Positions 34,664 through 45,769 of a stretch of 64,000 bases of DNA are shown here, piece after piece. The DNA is taken from assembly GCA_016647705.1 (NCBI GenBank), contig CM028339.1, positions 17,316,803-17,380,802 of the forward strand, written 5' to 3'. The DNA comes from Eucommia ulmoides. Taxonomy: Eukaryota; Streptophyta; Magnoliopsida; Garryales; Eucommiaceae. The position numbers and the translations under genes are program-made. The notes under the pieces are model-generated. The model was not told the DNA's origin, did not search any database, and was given only the letters and a program-made list of their open reading frames with translations. The number at the start of each line of letters is the position of its first letter. Position 1 is the stretch's first letter.

Positions 34664-35968
34664 TATACGATGATGCGTTTGTTACGCGCTCGCATATTGA
34701 CTACTCGCAAGTGCACGAGGTCCAGTTTTAATATAGTTGATCTTTAAGATCGGATATTGTTCCCACAGGGATGGGTTGAATAATTGAATACCTCAATTGG
34801 CATCATCTCCTATTATCTAGACGGTTAAAGAAATTATTTAAAATTAAACTAATTAAAACTAAGTTAAACTACAATTAGTGGGTTAATCCTAACTAAGTTG
34901 ATTACCTAGGGATTGATTTCGTTCACTTAACATATGTTTGATTTCGTTTAGTTGACAATAACGGTGTTATGGTATCCGACAATCTTGATTCGTAAACTCC
35001 TCCGCCACCTCTTCCGAGTGTAAGACGGGGGAATATGCGACTTCGTGTCAACGAAGAGGTCCCTCTTAACGTCTTAATGACTCTAGGTCACGTGAGTCTT
35101 ACCCCAACGTCATCGATTGCACACTCACTAACACCCTCCTGGGTCGTTAGATCGTAACGACGTGTTTACCCTAGTCCGAATCCAAGGTTAACTTTTCCGA
35201 GTGTCAAACCCTGTATTCTCAAATACAACCCTAATACCTTAACAAGCATACTAAGATCGTCATAAAATGATAAACACAATCAGAATTAAAAATAAACAAC
35301 CGTTAAAGAAACTTATATTAAATCAAACTAGTATTTACACAACTGTATCGATCTCTAGCTAATATTTATCTAATCTAACATGATCTTGGCCATTAAAACT
35401 ACAAACCAAGAGGGATTCATCATCATTTACAATAAAGTATTAAGTTACAAAGAGAGAAACAAAGAGAGATATATCAAATCTTAAAGTGGAGTGGTTTCCA
35501 CTTTTGCCGAAGATCAATCCGCCCATGTTTCCTCTTCTCCGGATGATGATTCTCCTCTTTGAGCTCTAAAAATATCTTATTCTCTGTACAGAGCTGACCG
35601 CCTAGGCGGTGGGTATGTCAGTTAACATTCTGATCGCTCACCACTTAGGTCGTGGGACTGCTCCAAACATTCTGTCTCTTCATGGCCTAGGCGGTGGAAT
35701 TACCGCCTAGGCCGTGGGAGTTGCTCATTTTTAGCACTTCTCTGCATTCTCACTGCCGCGGTGGTGGCTTCAACACTACGGCGGTGGCTCTTGTAATCTT
35801 GAAACCTTATTTCTTCACCATTTTTCCACCGTTTTCGCTCGTTTGTCGCTTGTTTGCCTCCCTACACCTGAATTACATAAAAACTATAAAAACGCAATTA
35901 AATATAACTAATTCACTCGAAAACTATCAAATTCGGCTTAGAAGTAGATAGATATTTTCTACCTATCA
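34664..35968 (-). repeat. 3' LTR of element C
   Basis: It aligns with 39534-40832 along its length (GTTACGCGCTCGC, TATTGACTACTCGCAAGTGC, GTCATCGATTGCACAC, ACCTATCA end). It contains six or more palindromes of the ACCGCCTAGGCGGT and CCGCGG type at 35597-35790. It is longer in the palindrome array than its partner LTR. Confidence 0.9.
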
Positions 35969-36613
35969 AATACCCCCAAACTTGGGATTTTGCTAGTTCT
36001 CGAGCAAAACACCCTACCACTAAATTAAACTAACTACCCTAATTAACTTACGATTAATCTAAAAAAAAAAAACTTTAATAAAGAAGAAGTATATAAATGT
36101 GAGTTCCAAATTCAATCGAAGAAACCAAGTTGGTCCTCCCTCAACATCCCTCAATCTGATCAAGTTCGGGAAATAATACACACCAAGTGGTGTTCTAGAA
36201 TTTCAACACTCAATATCAATAAAAACTATTCTAGATCCATTGAAATGTGTATATGTGAGAGCTCAAATGTATAACTAACCAAACTCCAGATTGGATTATT
36301 CTGTAGCTAAGCTCATGACTTAAACCTTAAAGGATTCAGGAGAACCATACGCTTGACTGGGCTCGACTATCTACTAATGTAGGTTCGAACATTCTTAGAG
36401 ATCAATAGGGCTTGGTTAAGCTTTGGAGAACGAGCAAGGGTATCGCAGGAATAGAAAATAGCAAATTGTTATAATTGAACGATACCCGAGGCACAAACGC
36501 TTGTCGCTATCTCTCTCTCGTAACCCAACAAGTTTAAAACACAATACTGAACAAGAATTTAAGAACGTTGTATTCACTTGTCGAAAGAAACGAAAATAAA
36601 AACTATATCCACG

Positions 36614-36647
<34 letters not shown>

Positions 36648-38028
36648 GTAAACATTGTCACACCCCCAAACTTATTCGAATTTGTACAATTTTAGGGGCG
36701 TGCTAAAAGCATGACAAGTGAATACATTAATACTGAACCCATAACAATTCGTCCGAAACCCGATCGCTCACTTTAAGTTAGCATTAGTCTATGCTACTTG
36801 ATTTCACTCAATTTTGACTTTTAGACTTAGCGACAATAGTTTGGAAAAATTTAATTGGATAGAGTATTGAAACGTGTTTAGAATTTAAAAATTTTAGCAG
36901 CTTCGACAGGGGAACGAGGGAATAAATATTTCAGGTTAGTTTCAAAAGGTTCAAGTGATAAAAATTGAAGACCTAAATCCTGTCTCCAGAATCACCTTAC
37001 CTAGGATTTCACCTCAAGTCTACCCCAAATCAAGTTCTAGATTCCTCTTTTCTGTCATGAACTTATTACTAAATAATCAACGTCAAATCATTCAAATAAT
37101 TATACACTAAGTCCATGAGATCGTGCGATTTAAGGATCATAATAATTTTTACCTAATCGACATGCTAAGCACACAAAACGCACATGAATGGTATTATCCC
37201 CAACCTCGATATACAATTAAGAGATAATTTTTATCATCGGGAAACGGCCCTAGACGAATTCAACAACTCATCAAGCATATACAACTTCATACACACACAA
37301 AACTATATTAAATCTAAATACTAACATACATAAACTAACTAAACATTTAACGTGCAAAAACTTGAAAATTAAACTACAACTTAACTAAAAATTAAAGTTT
37401 TACATACAAAAAATATTTCCATCATTCATATCTTTCTTTAACAACACAAAACGTGATGTACATTCCCCCTAAACTTAAAACAGGCAATGTCCTTACTGAC
37501 TAAGCAGCGAACCCAATAACAATTTATAGCAATGACAAGTAAAATTGGGTGCCGACACATACCTAGGGGTTAAGACGTAAAAGTCTCACCCTCTACCGTT
37601 CGATAGCAGAAAAGTTATCGCCACCACTATCACGTTGGAATAGAAATTATGGCAGTTGCAAAAGGTACGGCGGACATGCGGCATAAGCGGATAAACACTT
37701 ATGTCAATGCCAAAGAGCGCGCCAAAGAACCGTTGGATTTGATTTTGCGCACATACTAATCGCGACGTTTCAAAAAAATATGAATAATGTAGCATACAAT
37801 TTTGTTTCACACAATTTAACGATTCATAGAAACTTAGTTCATCACCAAAAATCAAACCAAAATCCCATAGAAATTGAAAATCGCAAAAATGAGGTTTAAC
37901 TTGATTTTTGGTGGATGATTTGGGGGTGGAAATCACAAATTTTGTAAATGGAAGGATGAAATTGAGGGTTTGAAATGGTTTGGAAAGATGAAAATGGATA
38001 AATTTTGGAGTTTTAGAGGTAGGGATGC

Positions 38029-38719
38029 CCACGGTCCGGGTTCGGCTCGGTTTTATACAAAACCAAAATCAAAACCGCGAAACATATATAAAACCAAAAT
38101 GAAAACCGCCGCTTTCTTTTAAACGGTTTTAAAACCGGACCATTTAATTTTATTCAAAACCAAAGCCAAAACCGCAAAACTATGAAACCGTTTAAGAATT
38201 TTTAATTTATAAAAAAAAATCAAAACCAAAATCGCGAAACCGCAGACCATTGTTTCCTATATATGAAAAAAAATATATAACTAAAATATAACAACAGTCA
38301 TCAAATCATTCTCATACAATTAATTTTTAATTTTGCAAAATCAACTGATTAATTTTGAAGAGAAAATATAAAAAGTAAGATTTGAGAACCCTACCTATAA
38401 CTATATATTTATACTAGGGTTAGTGAGTAAAATCATTAACTTATAAAAAAAAAAAATAGGGATTAAACTGTAAATTTCTTATTTATGTGTGTGTGTGTGT
38501 GTATATCGGTTACAGGATTATACGATTCGGTCACGTGATTCGGTTATACAGTTCGATTACGCGGTTATTATCCCAAAACTAAAACCAAAACCAAAACTGT
38601 TTTGGTTGCTAAATTTAAAACTAGAACCAAGACCAAAACCATTTAGTCGGTTTCAATCCGAACCATTCGATTCGGTTTCTCTCGATTACACGTCGGTTCA
38701 GTTTTTTTGGGCATCCCTA
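38029..38719. mobile_element. hAT-type MITE
   Basis: The ends are TAGGGATGCCCA and its exact complement TGGGCATCCCTA-type right end, flanked by an 8-bp duplication TTTAGAGG (38021-38028 and 38720-38727). The 8-bp duplication and the terminus, followed by GGTTCGG-type text, fit known hAT-derived plant MITEs. The interior is rich in AAACCAAAACCG and its complement, and includes a (GT)n tract at 38486-38502. It lies in the interior of element C. Confidence 0.9.
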
Positions 38720-38767
38720 TTTAGAGGTGGTTGTGGCGTTTTTGTATAGCGGTATGGTTTTAATCAA

Positions 38768-38955
38768 ACAGAGGCCTCACCATTGCGGCGGTGTGAGCGC
38801 CTTTTTAAAATCAATTTTTTCTATCGTTTCACCGCCTAGGCAGTGAAGCGCCTTTTCTAAAAAACTTACACTCTGTTGTTTCACTGCCTCGGCGGTGAGA
38901 CGTTTATGCTGAAAACTTGACATCCTGCAATGTCATCGCCGCGGCGGTGAGCCTG
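38768..38955. repeat. palindrome array in the interior of element C
   Basis: Four palindrome-like words at 40-60 bp spacing: CACCATTGCGGCGGTG, CACCGCCTAGGCAGTG, CACTGCCTCGGCGGTG and CATCGCCGCGGCGGTG. The cores match those in C's LTRs (CCTAGG, CCGCGG) and not those of B. Confidence 0.8.
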
Positions 38956-39507
38956 CTGCTGAATTTTCATTTTTCTTCAAGTTTTCACACAAAATCTCCA
39001 CACCATGCGTTTCTACTTCGCTTGTTAATGTTTTTAAGTACAAAACACATCTCCGAGTATCTTCACTCCTTAATTCTCCTCTAAACACGTTTCGAGACCA
39101 TTCAAGCCTCCAAAAAATAAATAATAGCAAAAATCGGGTAAAATTTGATACCCTCAGTTTTGGATAAAAAAATGTGACTTGCTTGATTTAACGTCCCTAG
39201 CTGGACTTGGTTGAGCATTTTTTACCAAAATCCCTCATAAACAAGGAATTAGGGTTAGTACACTCCGTTGGATCACGATTCATGGTATTGAAGTTGGATT
39301 CTTCTCTCTCTCTTTGTCCTTTTCAACGTACGCTCGATCTTGGGATCAAGAGTCAAGAATTTCAACTTCTTCTACATTGTATGCACTGCTTGATCACAAT
39401 TGACGAAACAATATGAACAAAATAATTAAAAAGAAAATAAAATAAAATAATTGTCTGGATTAATATTCAACTACTTAGTCGCAATATCAATTATATGCAT
39501 TCAATAC

Positions 39508-39526
39508 CATCCCCAGTAATGGCGCT
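39508..39526 (-). other. primer-binding site of element C, tRNA-Asp type
   Basis: On the minus strand it reads TAGCGCCATTACTGGGGAT, a few changes from TGGCGCCGTTGCCGGGGAT, the complement of plant tRNA-Asp 3' ends used by Athila-like elements. It lies just inside the 5' LTR. Confidence 0.75.
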
Positions 39527-39533
39527 AAAAACT

Positions 39534-40832
39534 TATATAACAATGCGTTTGTTACGCGCTCGCGTATTGACTACTCGCAAGTGCACGAGATCCAGTTTTA
39601 ATATAGTGGATCTTTAAGATCGAATATCATTCCCACAAGGACGGATTAAATAATTGAATACCGCAATTGGCATAGTCTCCTATTATCTAGACGATTAAAT
39701 AAATGATTTAAAATTAAATTAATTAAAACTAAGCTAAACTACAATTAATGGGTTAATCCTACCTAAGTTGATTACCTAGGGATTGATTTCGTTCACTTAA
39801 CACATGTTTGATTTCATTTAGTTAACAATAACGGTGTTATGGTATCCAACAATCTTGGTTTGTAAACTTCTCTGTTACCTCTTCCTAGTGTAAGACAGGG
39901 GAATACGCGACTTTATGTCAACGAAGAGGTCCACCTCAACGTCTTAACGACTCTAGGTCGCGTGACTCTTGCCCCAACGTCATCGATTGCACACTTACTA
40001 ATGCCCTCATGAGTCGTTAGATCATAAAGATATGTTTACTCTAGTCCGAATCCAGGGTTACCTCTTCCGAGTGTCAAACCATGTATTCTCAAATCCAACC
40101 CTAATACCTTAACAAGCATACTAAGATCATCATAAAATGATAAACACAATCAGAATTAAAAATAAACAACCGTTAAAGAAACATATATTAAATCAAACTA
40201 GTATTTACACAACTACATCGATCCTTAGCTAATATTTATCTAATCTAACATGATCTTGGCCATTGAAACTAAAAACCAAGAGGGATTCATCATCATTTGT
40301 AATAAAGTATTAAGTTACAAAAAGAGAAACAAAGAAAGAAAGATCAAATCTTAAAGTGGAATGGTTTCCACTTTCGCCGAAGATCAATTCGCCATTGTTC
40401 CCTCTTTTTCGGATGATGATTCTCATTTTTGAGCTCTTCAAGAATGACCAAGGATCACCTCCTAAGGGTTAGGGATGTTCCAGCCTTCCAACCTCTTTAT
40501 GGAAGTGGGAGAATGAGTATTTATAGGTGTAAAGTTTCAAAATATCTAAAATTATCTTCTTCTTTGTGCAGAGCTGACTGCCTAGGCCGTGGGAGTTGTT
40601 CATTTTTAGCACTTCTCTGTATTCTCACCACCATGGCGGTGGCTCTTGTGATCTTGAAACCTTATTTCTTTATCATTTTTCACAATTTTCCACCATTTTT
40701 GCTCGTTTGTCGCTTGTTTGCATCCTTGCACCTGAATTACATAAAAACTACAAAAACGCAATTAAATATAACTAATTTACTCGAACACTACCAAATTCGA
40801 CTTAGAAGTAGATATGTATTTTCTACCTGTCA
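39534..40832 (-). repeat. 5' LTR of element C
   Basis: Partner of 34664-35968. It begins next to the primer site and ends ACCTGTCA before the ATTAC duplication. Only two of the palindromes remain (about 40569-40650), so arrays differ in copy number between the two LTRs of one element. Confidence 0.9.
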
Positions 40833-41581
40833 ATTACCACACCCGTCTTCTAAAATAGCTCAGTGAGTAGAGATGGGAAGGGTAGACCAGTTTTGGTATT
40901 CCGGATTGCATATTGGATGGCCGAATTGATGAGAAACTCGATGTTCAATGGCTCGCCAGTCTCAATAGCATATAGAGTCAAGGATCTATCGTTGGTAACA
41001 TCAATCAGATGAGACGTCTGGTACAGGTTGGCGCATATGAAATGGAACCAAATTTTTAGAAATTTGTGCAAGTACTTGGATGGAAAAATAGTGAGATCTG
41101 GTCCCGTATGTAACCAATGCACATTGCCGGAACATAGCGTCCTGATGACCGTTTCTAAATATTCATGTACCATTTCTTTATCTGAATGTTTTTCTAGTTC
41201 CTTAGGAACCAACCTTAGTAGCTCGTTTATTGTGTCAACATCACACTTCACCACACGAGTCCGAACCTTGGTCTGGTGGTTCTCGGCTTCCACACAATTG
41301 GCGAAGAATTCACGAACTAAAGCTATATTGCCTGGGCCCGGCTGTCTACATAAGTGCTGCCAACCTTTTTCCTGAATCACATTGGCAATTTCATTCGGAA
41401 GTTCATCTATTTCGACAAAATTGCGCTCACGAATGCAATTACGCTTGTGCTCAAACCGATTGAAATGTTTCTCCGCTCATTTTGAAACGAATCGGCTTGA
41501 GTCATAATCCAAGGCGAGATCGTCGGATCGCGAATCGGATCCCTCACCCCTTTGACGCTTGGCAACGATTTTTTTCGGCAT

Positions 41582-42779
41582 GGTTTCTTTTTAATCCAAC
41601 ACACAAAAATCTGTCCCATATCACAATAGATCTTCACAAATGAACAAATAAGACCAAACCTTCAAGAACACCAATAATCCCCAAATGCACACACTAATCT
41701 CAAGATTTAAAAAAAAAATGCATACACTTGTCAACAATACTTGGATCTAACAAACATACCACCACTAAACACAGTGTTCTTCACCAAAAATCGACCCAAA
41801 ATCACATTGTCATGAAAATCGCAATAAGGGTTCAAGGGTTCCATACCAATAATCCACTTTCTCAATCAATCTTCAAATGAACAAGAAAATCAACACAATA
41901 TTGTAGCACACAAGTGTATTGTAGTTTCAAAACAACTTACTTGATGAATTTTTGAGCGCCCACTAGTTGGAAATTGAAGATTTTTCCTCTTTGAACTCTA
42001 ACCCTAGAACCACAAATTTGGGGCTTAAAATGCGATTTTGGTGGTTAATTTGCAGTGGGGATCTTTGTTTTTGAGTATGGGAGGATGGATTTGAGGTTAT
42101 CAAATGGTTTGGAGATGAAATTTGAAGAGTTTTGGGAGTTAGGATTTGATATTTTCGGTTTCATGAAACGGCGCCCCTATTTATCGAAATAAGGGGGCCA
42201 TCGTTGCAGCGATGAAAGTCCAGTGGGCTTTCTGACTTGCCATCGCTGCAGCAGTAAAATCCTTTGCAGCGATGGAACAACATAATGGCTTCTGCTTAAT
42301 GGTTGCTGTAACGATGCTTCTCATCGCTGCAGTGATCAAGGCTACAGTTTTTCAAATGGTTTTTCTGTATTTTTCTTCAAACGGTCTACCACCACTTCGT
42401 TTCCATTCCGCTATTTCATCACGTTCAAAATCATATAACTTCCTCAAATGTCCGAGCTCCTCCATTCACTTACAAACTTGCTTCGTGACCACTTCAACCT
42501 TCAAAGCATTACTATATCAAAAATTAGCTAAAACCAAATCTGTGGGTTGTATATCAAAAAAGGCGCTTGATTTAATGTCCCGAGTTGGACTTAGCAATGA
42601 TCCACATCAGTCGTAAACGAGGAAGATATTCTCCACAACTCGTTCTTTATTCCCAAAATAATGCTTGATTCTCTCCCCATTGACTTGAAAAATTCATCCG
42701 TCGTCACCTTCCAATTCAACTGAGCCGAATAGAAATACTTACTTGATCCAGAACGGTCCGAACCATCTGGACTTCAATT
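41582..42779 (-). other. leader between pol and ORF3 of element B, with palindrome array
   Basis: No open frame of note. At 42190-42335 there are five words of the type CATCGTTGCAGCGATG, CATCGCTGCAGCAGT and CATCGCTGCAGTGATC. Their core CTGCAG is the one found in B's LTRs. Position suggests a leader or promoter for ORF3, but that is inference. Confidence 0.6.
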
Positions 42780-45760
42780 TTTTGGGAAAGAGTCTCAGCC
42801 GAGAGTTGAAAAGTAAGACTTGTTGTCCTGGGTTGAACTTCCTCCTGACGATGTGATTATCGTGCCATTTCTTGGTTTTGTCTTTGTACAACTTGGCATT
42901 CTCATATGACTTATTTCAGAATTCATCCATCTTATTGAGTTGAAGGAGACGTTGGTTCTCTGAAGCATTGAGATCAAAATTTAGCTTATTTATGACCCAA
43001 CAGGCACGGTGCTCCAATTCTACTGGCAAATGGCATGCTTTCCCAAATACCAACCGATACGGTGTTTTAAATGCCATGCGGTATGCCCATAGTGGATCGT
43101 CTAATTTCACCGCCCAATCCTTACGGTTAGAGTGAACCGTCTTCTCCAATATCTATTTTATTTTTCTATTGGACACTTCAGCTTGACCATTTGTTTGGGG
43201 ATGGTAAGGAAGTGCTACCTTATGCCGGACTCTATACTTTGTCAGTAGAGTATTGAATATTTTATTACAGAAGTGGGTCCCTTCATCACTGATGATGGCT
43301 GAAGGAGTCCCGAACCTTGTTATTATGTTCTTCTGAAGAAATTTCAGAACCACCTTGGCATTGTTGGTTGGCATGGCCACAACCTCAATCCATTTTGACA
43401 CGTAATCCACTGCCAGCAAGATATACTCCTAACTAAAGGATGGCGAAAACGGTCCCATGAAATCAATCCCCCAAACATCAAAGAGCTCCAACTTGAGAAT
43501 GGATGTCAAGGGCAACTCATGCCGTCTTGAGACATTGTCAACCCTCTAGCATCGATCACAGGTTTTTCTAAATGTATATGAATCACAAAAAAAACGTCAG
43601 CCAATAAAAATTTGATTGAAGCACCTTAGCGGCCGTCTGTGTTGCTCCAAAATGCCCCCCACTCAGTGATGAATGGCAATGATATAGAATGCTTGCCATT
43701 TTCCCTTCTGGAACACATCGCCGAATGACTTGGTCGGCATAGTTTTGGAACAACATCGGATCATCCCACATATAATGCTTCACATCGAATAGGAATTTCT
43801 TCATTTAGGCACTTGAAAGGTCCGACGACAACACCTTGTACGCAAGATAATTGATTATATCCGCAAACCACAGAAGTTTAGCTTCAACATTGAACAATTA
43901 CTCATTAAGGAAAACTTCTGTGATACAAGAATCATCACCAACATCTTCTAGCACGAGTCGGGAGAGATGATCGGCTACCATATTCTTACTTCCCTTTTTA
44001 TCTCTAATCTCAGCATCAAATTCCTGATGCAAGAGAATCCACTGGATTATACCCAGCTTGGTGTCCTTCTTCGCCAAATAAGTACCGAATGATAGCATGG
44101 TTTGTATAGATAATCACTTTGGACCCTATAATGTAAGAACATAACTTATCACACGCGAAGACCACCGCCAACATCTCTTTCTCATTGGTGGTGTAATTCT
44201 CTTGAGTGTCATTTAGCGTTTTGCTTGCATAGTATATGGATTAAAAAATCTTGTCCTTGCGTTGGCCTAAAATAGCTCCAACTGCATAGGCGCTCGCATC
44301 ACACATGATTTTAAAAGGCTCATTCCAATCTGGAGCGACTATAATTGGAGTTGATATCAACTTCTCCTTCATGGAATTGAACGCTCCCACACAAGCATCA
44401 TAAAAAATGAACGGGGCATCATTTTCAAGCAAATGACATAACAGTTTCACCTTTTTAGAAAAATCTTTTATGAAATGCCGGTAGAAGCCGGCATGGCCTA
44501 AGAAACTTCGGACTCCCTATACATTGATTGGTGGTGAAAGTTTCTTGTCGTCTCAATCTTCGCCTGATCCATGAACACTTCCATTATATCTTCCACCATG
44601 TCCGAAAAGATAGCCATCATACATCGTTGGAACATTGTCGGAGCATTGCAAAAACCAAACGGCATACGACGGTATGCAAAGGTGTCGTACGGGCATGTGA
44701 AAGTTGTATTTTCTTGGTCTTACGGTACAATGGTTATTTGATTGTAGCCTGAATAGCCGTCAAGAAAGCAATAGTGGTCATAACCGGAGAGACGATCCAA
44801 CATTTGATCAATGAACGAGAGAGAAAAATTATCCTTCCGTGTGGCCTTGTTCAACTTTCTATAATTAATACACACTCTCCATCCAGTGATGGTTCATGTG
44901 GGAATTAGATCATGCATCTCATTTCTCACCACCGTCATGCCTCATTTCTTGGGAACCACTTGCACCGGACTCACCTATTCACTGTCTGATATAGCATATA
45001 TGATTACGGCATTTAATAACTTCAACACCTCAGCACGGACTACCTCCTTTATCGCCAGATTTATCCTTCTTTGGTGCTCAATAGAGGGCTTAAATGAGTC
45101 ATTCATCAAGATTTTATGCATGCAAATAGTCGGGCTAATTCCTTTGATGTCGAAAATAGACCACGCAAATGCAGATTTATGTCGTTTGAGGATACTAATC
45201 AATTTGTTCTCTTCTTCTTAAGTTAAAGATGATGAGATGATGACCGGATTGGTTGAGTTTTCCCCCAAGAATGTATACCGAAAGTGATCCGGTAATTTCT
45301 TGAGAATCAACCCACCATTAGGTGGATTTGAGGGATCAGGTGAACTAAATTCGTTATCAAGGGTCTCTACTTGAACCGAATCTACTACGTCTTTAGGTAC
45401 GTATTCCAAAGATAGGACATAGTCCATAACACCATCTTTCGTGGTTGAGCCTTTTTCACCAAAATCCTCTATAGATAGGGAATTTGTGAGAATATGCTCC
45501 AATGGATCCCGATTCAAGTTTTCATGAAAGAATTTTCTAACGCATGAGTCCACCACTTCCACTCGATTGCATGTTCGGTATTCATTTGGAAACTTCATTG
45601 TATTAAAAATATTGAACTTCACTTCATCATCATTCATCCTCAACGTTAAGTTCCCATTGTGAACGTCAATCAACGCCTTCCCGGTGGCGAGAAAAGGCCT
45701 CCCAAGTATTATAAGAATTTCCTGGTCCTCCTCCATTTCCAACACGACAAAATCCACTGA
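42780..45760 (-). pseudogene. pol of element B: reverse transcriptase, RNase H, integrase
   Basis: Reading down the minus strand: the protease tail (about 45650-45757) with ILIILGRPFLATGKALIDV; the reverse transcriptase N-part with VCINYRKLNKATRKD, YSGYNQI and RRMPFGFCNAPTMFQRCMM (about 44600-44870); RNase H text KIMCDASAYAVGAILGQR (44250-44330) and VADHLSRL (about 43970); the integrase zinc finger CHSSLSGGHFGATQTAAK (about 43640-43690); and the integrase core [30 protein letters not shown] and [14 protein letters not shown] (43153-43419). After FMD near 44566 the catalytic loop and about 57 following codons are missing and the sequence resumes at QAKIE, so reverse transcriptase is dead. Numerous stops are present. 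Confidence 0.85.
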
Positions 45761-45769
45761 AAATATAAA

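Larger units (their letters stand above)
34664..40832 (-). mobile_element. non-autonomous Athila-type element C (LARD-like)
   Basis: Two full LTRs (34664-35968 and 39534-40832, about 1.3 kb each) flank a 3.56-kb interior. The target duplication ATTAC is at 34659-34663 and 40833-40837. On the minus strand a tRNA-Asp-like primer site follows the 5' LTR, and a purine tract (complement of AATACCCCCAAACTT) precedes the 3' LTR. The interior has no gag or pol. It joins 5' leader sequence similar to B (39200-39530) directly to sequence like B's region upstream of ORF3 (37700-39000). A remnant frame at 37586-38032 is not recognisable. C therefore needs proteins from a relative to move. Confidence 0.88.
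34275..41581 (-). pseudogene. third ORF of element B (putative plant transposon protein domain), split by element C
   Basis: The N-terminal part starts at 41581 (MPKKIVAKRQRGEGS) and runs to 40838 with a few stops. It includes VREFFANCVEAENHQTKVR, the region DTINELLRL, and FICANLYQTSHLIDVTNDRS. This is the family annotated as a putative plant transposon protein domain, found in ORFs of Athila-type elements and sometimes likened to env. The C-terminal part is at 34275-34663, with LEEQLQALRLDAAVIQ and RMQAGYDMSGY, an expected helical tail. Between them sits element C, flanked by ATTAC on both sides. Function is unknown; calling it env would be a guess. Stops and a frameshift make it non-functional. 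Confidence 0.78.

Noticed and set aside
37586-38032. 148-codon minus frame in element C.
   Set aside because: No family resemblance; it corresponds to non-coding leader sequence in element B and ends at the hAT MITE border.
40850-41581. A 176-codon minus frame that could be taken for a cellular gene.
   Set aside because: Its position after integrase, its family (putative plant transposon protein domain) and its continuation on the far side of element C show it is ORF3 of element B.
34275-41581. Calling ORF3 an envelope gene.
   Set aside because: No signal peptide or transmembrane helix is evident in the readable parts; only position suggests env.
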